A DNA stretch of 10,772 nt from NCBI GenBank assembly GCA_014804905.1, contig JAAUYX010000023.1, positions 15,444 through 26,215 on the forward strand, written 5' to 3'. A model generated the notes under the pieces. That model worked only from the letters and a program-made list of their open reading frames with translations, made no database searches and was not told the DNA's origin. Both the position numbers and the translations under genes were made by a program. This DNA comes from Desulfovibrio sp. Its GTDB lineage: Bacteria > Desulfobacterota > Desulfovibrionia > Desulfovibrionales > Desulfovibrionaceae. The stretch's first letter is position 1. The number at the start of each line of letters is the position of its first letter. Shown here piece by piece: positions 6,515-10,772 of the stretch.

Positions 6515-7396
6515 ATGATAAATTTTCAGAAACTTCAGTATTTTTGCACCATGGTGGAGGAAGGCGGCATCCACAAGGCCGCCCGCAGGCTGGGCCTTTC
6601 GCAGCCTCCGCTATCCATGGCCCTGAAAGAGCTGGAAAACGACCTGGGATGCCGGCTGATTTTTCGTCAGGGCAAAAACTGGATCGTCACCGAGGCGGGC
6701 ACGCGGCTCTATGAGGAAGGCAGGGCCATCCTCGCCAAGATGCGGGGCCTCGCCAACAGGATCGTGCAAAGGGATGACGAAATAGAGGGCAATGTGCGCG
6801 TGGGCTTTTCCACCAGTTGCGTGGCCATGTTCCAGCGCCTTTTGCCCAAGGTCGCCAGGGAATTTCCCCATGTGTCCTGCCAGGCCCGCTTTTCCGACAG
6901 CGAGCGCCTGGCCGGGCTTGTCAGGCAGCGGATGATTGAGCTTGCCGTGCTCTATTTGCCGCTGGACGGCAAGGAATTCAATATAACGCCGCTCCAGCCG
7001 CAACGGCTGGAGGCGGTGTTCTCCCCGCTTTTGCCGCCCCCGCCCGCAAGCGAGATGCACCTTGCCGAAGTTTGCCAATGGCCGCTGATGATCCCGCGCC
7101 GGTGGAACGGCGGCGGCATCTACAGCATCCTCAGCCGCGCCCTGCAACTGCATGGCCTGGAGCCGCGGATAATCTGCTTCAGCCAGAATTCCTATGTGCT
7201 TCTGGAGCTTCTGGAAAGGCTGCCTGCCGTCGCCATCATCCCCCAATGCGAAACGGAAGGGAAAAGACGTCTCGCGCAAAGCTATATTTATGAACTGGCG
7301 GACCCGCTCATGCCCGCCATTGTGACACTCAGGGATATCTGGCTCTCCCGCCCGGCCCGGAAAATGACGGAGCTGCTGGCGGAGGATTATGCCTGA
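6515..7396 (+). CDS. LysR-type transcriptional regulator
   Basis: A 293-residue protein, the standard size. The start at 6515 is chosen because LysR proteins begin within a few residues of the helix-turn-helix: MINFQKLQYFCTMVEEGG, then AARRLGLSQPPLSMALKELE as the recognition region (about residues 21-40) and GCRLIFRQGKNWIVTEAG. The ribosome binding site is weak. Extending the frame upstream adds 35 arginine-rich residues that do not look like protein. Residues about 88-290 are the periplasmic-binding-protein-like effector domain. It is transcribed away from dctP across a 310-base gap, the usual layout for a LysR protein that controls the divergent operon and represses itself. The inducer is probably the TRAP substrate or a derivative. 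Control of the CoA-transferase and larA is suggested by a shared 11-base word but not shown. Confidence 0.92.
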   Translation: MINFQKLQYFCTMVEEGGIHKAARRLGLSQPPLSMALKELENDLGCRLIFRQGKNWIVTEAGTRLYEEGRAILAKMRGLANRIVQRDDEIEGNVRVGFSTSCVAMFQRLLPKVAREFPHVSCQARFSDSERLAGLVRQRMIELAVLYLPLDGKEFNITPLQPQRLEAVFSPLLPPPPASEMHLAEVCQWPLMIPRRWNGGGIYSILSRALQLHGLEPRIICFSQNSYVLLELLERLPAVAIIPQCETEGKRRLAQSYIYELADPLMPAIVTLRDIWLSRPARKMTELLAEDYA

Positions 7397-7450
7397 TGTT
7401 TCGGGAGTGAGACGCTCTCGGCGGCGAACTTTGCTGCCTTGAAAAGGGCA

Positions 7451-7470
7451 CACGCCCGGATCGGGGCGTG
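7451..7470. other. Small hairpin downstream of lysR
   Basis: CACGCCC (7451-7457), six-base loop, GGGCGTG (7464-7470), a perfect seven-pair stem in the 159-base gap between lysR and the next gene. There is no T-run on the plus strand. It may be a weak or Rho-assisted stop for lysR. Apart from this and the next gene's ribosome binding site the gap shows nothing recognisable. Confidence 0.3.
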
Positions 7471-7555
7471 ACTGACGGGAGGCAGGTTTTCCCGCGCGGA
7501 TTGAGGGTCGGAAACTTCGCGGACAGGAAAAGACTGGCAAAGGAGCAATCACGCC

Positions 7556-8398
7556 ATGACGGACATGACGGCGGAAGCCCATTTGCGGGAAATCGAAAAG
7601 CGCCTTGAAAGCAACAGCACACTCAACGGACTGCAAGAAAAATCCGGCTCCGTATTTTTCAGCGAGCGCGAAACCTTGAGGCCGGGCCTGGTGTATTTTC
7701 TCGGCATCAACCCCGGCGGCTGCCCGAACCACAAGGACCCGCGCGAGGTGATACTCAAGAATATCGTTCCCCCCAATGGAGAAAATGCCTACTATGAGGC
7801 ATGGGAGCCCAGTGAACCGGGCGCGCATCCCTTTCAGCGGAATGTCAAAAAATTTCTGGGCTCCCTGAAGGACATCGGTGTGCGCCCCGAAACGGAAAGG
7901 CTGCTCAGGGAAAAACAGGCAAAAGACTCCGGAAAGTCTCCCCTTGAGGAGGAAGAATGCTTCGTAAGAAGCATATGCAGTTCAAATCTCTGCTTCATCC
8001 GCTCCTCTGCCGTCACCACGCTGCGGCCGGGGCTCCGGAAAGCCATTGCCGCAGATGTTCACGACTACATCCTCAATACGGTGGTGAAACCCTCCATCGT
8101 TCTCATCAACGGCCTCGGCGCCTATGACATCTTCACGGACATGCTGGGCCTCAAGGGAGGGCGCGGGGAAGACCTGGACACCGGAATGAAATGCAAGGTC
8201 TGGCTCCACAGCCTTGACGGGGACAAGCTTGTGGTGGGCCTCCCCCACCTCAGCCCGCGGCGCCCGCACCACAGGGCGGTCGACAACGGCCACTGGCAGC
8301 AGCACGGGTATCGCGTGCTCCTGGAAAAATGCAGATGTGTGCTCGAAAACAGGCCTGACGGTGGCTGCACCTGGCCCCGGCTCCAGAGCGCCTGCTGA
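7556..8398 (+). CDS. Uncharacterised protein with uracil-DNA-glycosylase-superfamily motifs
   Basis: A 280-residue soluble protein with no signal peptide or membrane helix. YFLGINPGG (47-55) matches motif A of the Mug/SMUG branches of the uracil-DNA glycosylase fold, where the Asn (here N52) positions the catalytic water or base. GLPHLSPRR (228-236) resembles motif B, HPSPR, with Leu for the first Pro. SNLCFIRSS (143-151) and IVLINGLGAYDIF (181-193) sit where these folds have their core strands. If functional it would excise or bind damaged bases, but the family is broad and includes members without shown activity. An insert at about 100-135 is highly charged. AAAGGAG 10 bases before ATG 7556 supports the start. 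It is transcribed alone between lysR and a ZIP transporter gene with no obvious link to either. The superfamily call is moderate and no specific function is claimed. Confidence 0.7.
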   Translation: MTDMTAEAHLREIEKRLESNSTLNGLQEKSGSVFFSERETLRPGLVYFLGINPGGCPNHKDPREVILKNIVPPNGENAYYEAWEPSEPGAHPFQRNVKKFLGSLKDIGVRPETERLLREKQAKDSGKSPLEEEECFVRSICSSNLCFIRSSAVTTLRPGLRKAIAADVHDYILNTVVKPSIVLINGLGAYDIFTDMLGLKGGRGEDLDTGMKCKVWLHSLDGDKLVVGLPHLSPRRPHHRAVDNGHWQQHGYRVLLEKCRCVLENRPDGGCTWPRLQSAC

Positions 8399-8437
8399 GG
8401 AAGCAGGGGCGCCCGCGGATATCCCACAGGGCGCTCT
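8385..8437 (+). other. Nested inverted repeats spanning the stop codon of the glycosylase-like gene
   Basis: An outer pair AGAGCGCC (8385-8392) and GGCGCTCT (8430-8437) competes with an inner hairpin, GCGCC-TGCT (8388-8396) pairing with AGCA-GG-GGCGC (8402-8412, two-base bulge). The two structures share the left arm and are mutually exclusive. The stop TGA (8396-8398) lies at the inner loop. With no T-run this is not a standard terminator. It could be a Rho-type or mRNA-stability structure, or a by-product of high GC. Confidence 0.3.
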
Positions 8438-8489
8438 CAGGGAAGAGCCCCCCTACACAAGATTCCGGCCCCAGGAATAAAGGGTAGCC

Positions 8490-9293
8490 ATGCTTGACTT
8501 CATCCATCAGTCCCCGGCGCTGGCCGGGCTCTGCGCCGGGCTCATCACCTGGCTCTTCACCACCCTGGGCGCGGCGGCCATTTTCCTCAAGCGGGAATTT
8601 TCCCGCAGGACGCTCGACATCCTCCTCGGTTTCGCGGGCGGCGTCATGCTGGCGGCGAGCATGTGGTCGCTGCTCGCTCCGGCGCTGGAACTGGCACAGC
8701 CCGCCTGGGGCACATGGAAGTTCGTGCCCCCGGCGGCGGGCCTTCTGCTGGGCGCGCTCATCTTGCGGCTGCTCGACTTCGCGACGCCCCACTTCCACCT
8801 GATGCTCGGCCGCCCCGACGGCCCCGAAAGCAGGCTCCCGCGCAGTTTCCTGCTCGTCTTCGCCATCACGCTGCACAATATCCCCGAGGCGCTGGCCGTG
8901 GGCGTGGCCTTCGGCGCGGCGGCCATCGACCCGACCCTGGGCATGGCCGGGGCCTTCACCCTCATGTTCGGCATCGGGATGCAGAACATCCCCGAGGGCA
9001 TGGCCGTTTCCCTGCCGCTTTTGCGCGAGGGCATGGAGCGCCGCAAAGCCTTCTTCATCGGCCAGCTCTCCGGCCTGGTGGAACCCGTGGCCGCGCTCGC
9101 CGGGGCGCTCCTCACTTCGCTCGCCCTGCCGCTGCTGCCCTGGGCGCTCGGTTTCGCGGCCGGGGCCATGATCTTCGTCACCGTGGAGGAGGTCATCCCC
9201 GAGGCCCACGCCTCGGGCAATGGCGACGCCGCCACCATGGGGCTCGTCGCGGGCTTTGCGGCCATGATGTGCCTGGACGTGCTCTTCAGCTGA
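8490..9293 (+). CDS. ZIP-family divalent metal transporter (ZupT/GufA-like)
   Basis: A 267-residue integral membrane protein with about eight helices, the length of bacterial ZIP transporters. The metal-site motifs of helices 4 and 5 are present: HNIPEA (H129, N130, E133) and QNIPEG (Q155, N156, E159), with E188 in LVEPV and EEVIPE (223-228) in later helices. A short His-containing loop, PHFHLM (100-105), follows helix 3. ZIP proteins bring zinc, iron, manganese or cobalt into the cytoplasm. The Gln replacing His in the second motif is seen in the GufA branch, so metal specificity is open. AAAGGG 5 bases upstream supports ATG 8490. The gene ends 15 bases from the convergent msrAB gene. No metal-responsive regulator or riboswitch is evident upstream. 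Confidence 0.9.
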   Translation: MLDFIHQSPALAGLCAGLITWLFTTLGAAAIFLKREFSRRTLDILLGFAGGVMLAASMWSLLAPALELAQPAWGTWKFVPPAAGLLLGALILRLLDFATPHFHLMLGRPDGPESRLPRSFLLVFAITLHNIPEALAVGVAFGAAAIDPTLGMAGAFTLMFGIGMQNIPEGMAVSLPLLREGMERRKAFFIGQLSGLVEPVAALAGALLTSLALPLLPWALGFAAGAMIFVTVEEVIPEAHASGNGDAATMGLVAGFAAMMCLDVLFS

Positions 9294-9312
9294 GGCGCGG
9301 CGCCTCCCTCAG
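9290..9312. terminator. Compact hairpin embracing the stop codons of two convergent genes
   Basis: CTGAG (9290-9294) and CTCAG (9308-9312) flank GAGGCG-CGG-CGCCTC (9292-9306). The plus-strand stop TGA (9291-9293) and the minus-strand stop TGA (9311-9309) both lie inside this dyad. No T-run follows, so termination strength is uncertain. It is the only structure available between the genes. Confidence 0.35.
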
Positions 9313-10322
9313 CGCCGCTCCTCCAGCAGGTAGCCGTAGCCTTCCTTCTCCATGTCCTTCAAGGGGATGAAGCGCAGGGCCGCGTCATTGATGCAGTAGC
9401 GCAGGCCCGCTGGGCCGTCCGGGAAGATGTGGCCGAGATGCGAATCCCCCTGCGCGGAGCGCGCCTCGATACGCCTCATGCCGTGGCTTTCGTCGAGGCG
9501 GCCGGTGACATGGCCCTTGCCGATGGGCCGGGTGAAGCTGGCCCAGCCCGTGCCGGAATCGAACTTGGCGGAGGACGCGAAGAGCGGCTCCCCGGTGACC
9601 ACGTCCACATAGATGCCCGGCTCATGCCGGTTCCAGTGCTCGCCTGTGAAGGCGGGCTCGGTGACGCCCCCTTGCGTGACTGCGTACTGCATGGGCGTGA
9701 GCTTCTCGCGCAGGGCCTCGTCCGCGGGCTTTGCCCAGGCACGGGCGTCGGGCGCCACGGGCAGCGGCGGCTTCCTGTTCAAATCGATGTGGCAATAGCC
9801 GCCGGGGTTCTTTTTCAGGTAGTCCTGATGATAGTCCTCGGCCGGGTAAAAGTTGCGCAGCGGCGCGAGCTCCACGGCCAGCGGCTCCCCGGCGAGGCCC
9901 TGCATGAGCGCGAGGAGCTGTTTCAGTTGCGCCGCCTCCTCCTCGCTGTCGTAATAGATGCCCGTCCTGTACTGCGTGCCCACGTCATTGCCCTGGCGGT
10001 TGACGGAAAAGGGGTCGATGATGCTGAACAGGCAGTCCACCAGATAGTCGAGCGTGACCTTTTCCGAATCATAGACCACTTCCACGGCTTCCACGGCTCC
10101 GGTGTCCCCGCTGCAGACGGTTTTGTAGTCCGGGTGCGGGACAGTGGAATTGGCGTAGCCCGTTTTTGTGGCGAGAACCCCTGGCACGCGCGAGAAATAT
10201 TCCTGCACGCCCCAGAAACAGCCGCCGCCGAACCATATCTTCTTTTCCATACATGCCCCCGTGCCTGTACCGGCAAGAAAAATGACCAGCGCGCCCAGCG
10301 CCGCCAAAAGCCCTTTTTTCAC
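9309..10322 (-). CDS. msrAB: Exported bifunctional methionine sulfoxide reductase MsrA-MsrB
   Basis: A 337-residue protein from GTG 10322, chosen because GGGAGG and AGGA precede it and a signal-like segment follows directly: KKGLLAALGALVIFLAG (2-18). The MsrA domain (about 26-190) carries GGGCFWG with catalytic C35, and GYCHID with C177 as probable recycling cysteine. It reduces methionine-S-sulfoxide. The MsrB domain (about 208-330) has LTPMQYAVTQGGVTEPAF, FDSGTGWASF, HLGHIF and RYCINDAALRF with catalytic C310, and reduces the R isomer. The zinc cysteine pairs of many MsrB proteins are absent (VVTGEPLF and ARSAQGDSHLGH). C310 is the only cysteine in this domain. The order A then B and the export signal recall the PilB type, which repairs periplasmic proteins. 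TGAC at 21-24 is a poor lipobox, so a lipoprotein is possible but not favoured. M25 (10250) could serve as an internal start for a cytoplasmic form. Electron donor not visible here. Confidence 0.93.
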   Translation of the reverse strand: MKKGLLAALGALVIFLAGTGTGACMEKKIWFGGGCFWGVQEYFSRVPGVLATKTGYANSTVPHPDYKTVCSGDTGAVEAVEVVYDSEKVTLDYLVDCLFSIIDPFSVNRQGNDVGTQYRTGIYYDSEEEAAQLKQLLALMQGLAGEPLAVELAPLRNFYPAEDYHQDYLKKNPGGYCHIDLNRKPPLPVAPDARAWAKPADEALREKLTPMQYAVTQGGVTEPAFTGEHWNRHEPGIYVDVVTGEPLFASSAKFDSGTGWASFTRPIGKGHVTGRLDESHGMRRIEARSAQGDSHLGHIFPDGPAGLRYCINDAALRFIPLKDMEKEGYGYLLEERR

Positions 10323-10370
10323 GTTCCTGCCCCTCCCGTGACTGGCCGCCTGCGGAAAAAGCCCGCTGCC

Positions 10371-10385
10371 CCGCGCCCTGCGCGG
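10371..10385 (-). other. Small GC hairpin in the msrAB leader
   Basis: CCGCGC (10371-10376), loop CCT, GCGCGG (10380-10385), about 50 bases upstream of the msrAB start codon. A 9-base direct repeat GGCCGCCTG flanks the area at 10344 and 10384. No promoter for msrAB is clear. The structure may influence translation or be chance in GC-rich DNA. Confidence 0.25.
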
Positions 10386-10474
10386 CCGCCTGTCCAAGAG
10401 TTAAGAAGCCGCCCCGAAACCGCAAGCCCTGCAGGGGACGGGAGCCCTTGCCCCCTTGTCCCGGCCCGGCGCCC

Positions 10475-10509
10475 TTGCTCCTGAAAGGCCGCTGCTGTAT
10501 GGTGCAGCG
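10475..10509 (+). promoter_or_regulatory. Candidate promoter and operator for the Crp/Fnr-like gene
   Basis: TTGCTC (10475-10480) and TATGGT (10498-10503) are 17 bases apart, an acceptable sigma-70-type pair. The inverted repeat CGCTGC-N8-GCAGCG (10490-10509) surrounds the -10 box exactly, as expected of a repressor or autoregulatory operator. The start codon of the downstream gene is about 55 bases past the -10 box. Confidence 0.4.
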
Positions 10510-10561
10510 CAATGCCGGGGGCGTACCGCACGAAGTCCGCCGCCCCCGCCACGGAGGCCCC

Positions 10562-10772
10562 ATGCCCCAGAAGCCACGCCCGGTGAACCGGCAATCCACC
10601 GTGGAGGGCCTCAACGAGCCCTGGGCCGTGCTGCTGCCCGGCGCCCCGCGCAAGCAGTTCCCCTCGGGCGCGCCCCTCGACCTCGGCCGGGACGTGCTCT
10701 TCCGCGGGCGCCCCGGCCTCTACTATATCATCCGGGGGCGGGTGCGCGTCTCCTATGTGGGCAGCGAGGGGG
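10562..10772 (+). CDS. Probable Crp/Fnr-family transcription regulator, N-terminal part (cut by window edge)
   Basis: Seventy codons are present before the right edge. GGAGG lies 4 bases before ATG 10562. After a polar start, the segment PLDLGRDVLFRGRPG then LYYIIRGRVRVSYVGSEG matches the first strands of the cyclic-nucleotide-binding jelly roll (the usual pattern is a short beta strand, then YYI..G.V.V). The effector pocket and the DNA-binding helices would lie outside the window, so the ligand and even the presence of the DNA-binding domain cannot be checked. It is divergent from msrAB across 239 bases. Confidence 0.65.
   Translation, partial: MPQKPRPVNRQSTVEGLNEPWAVLLPGAPRKQFPSGAPLDLGRDVLFRGRPGLYYIIRGRVRVSYVGSEG

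Noticed and set aside
10251..10262. Possible lipobox before C24 of MsrAB (TGAC)
   Set aside because: The -3 residue is Thr rather than Leu/Val/Ile and the -2 residue is Gly, so it does not fit the lipobox well; an ordinary Sec signal is as likely.
10344..10392. Nine-base direct repeat GGCCGCCTG, copies 40 bases apart upstream of msrAB
   Set aside because: Short, GC-only-biased word in very GC-rich DNA; readily explained by chance.
1..10772. CRISPR arrays, tRNA or rRNA genes, insertion sequences, attachment sites
   Set aside because: No regularly spaced repeats, cloverleaf, transposase or terminal inverted repeats were seen on reading both strands.

Overview
The window reads as ordinary GC-rich bacterial chromosome with short intergenic gaps. 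The gene content fits an anaerobic or microaerobic proteobacterium, possibly a sulfate reducer of the Desulfovibrio/Bilophila kind: a TRAP transporter, a nickel-dependent LarA-family racemase, a class III CoA-transferase, and a secreted MsrA-MsrB fusion. That placement is inference from gene content and protein style, because no rRNA or other marker gene is present. I see no tRNA, rRNA, CRISPR array, transposase or integrase.

Left part (1-7396): an apparent catabolic locus for an organic acid. On the minus strand lie the start of an HMG-CoA-lyase-like gene (cut by the left edge) and, upstream of it in the same direction, a CaiB/BaiF class III CoA-transferase. Divergent from these, on the plus strand, is a LarA-family (lactate racemase superfamily) gene with all nickel-pincer and catalytic residues visible. 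It converges, across a shared bidirectional terminator, on a complete tripartite TRAP transporter (dctP-dctQ-dctM in transcription order, minus strand). Divergent from dctP is a LysR-type regulator. A coherent reading is: TRAP uptake of a hydroxy-dicarboxylate, stereo-inversion at the hydroxyl carbon by the LarA homologue, CoA activation by the transferase, and retro-Claisen cleavage by the lyase, with the LysR protein sensing the substrate. The two divergent control regions (1520-1867 and 6205-6514) share an exact 11-base word, which supports common control.

Right part (7397-10772): unrelated single genes. These are an uncharacterised protein with uracil-DNA-glycosylase-superfamily motifs, a ZIP-family metal transporter, an exported bifunctional methionine sulfoxide reductase (MsrA-MsrB, on the opposite strand and convergent with the ZIP gene), and the first 70 codons of a probable Crp/Fnr-type regulator running off the right edge.

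The strongest candidate for something new is the left-hand locus. Each family is known, but the combination of LarA homologue, CaiB transferase, HMG-CoA-lyase-like enzyme (with Gln at a usual Glu position), TRAP transporter and LysR regulator points to a pathway whose substrate I cannot name from sequence.
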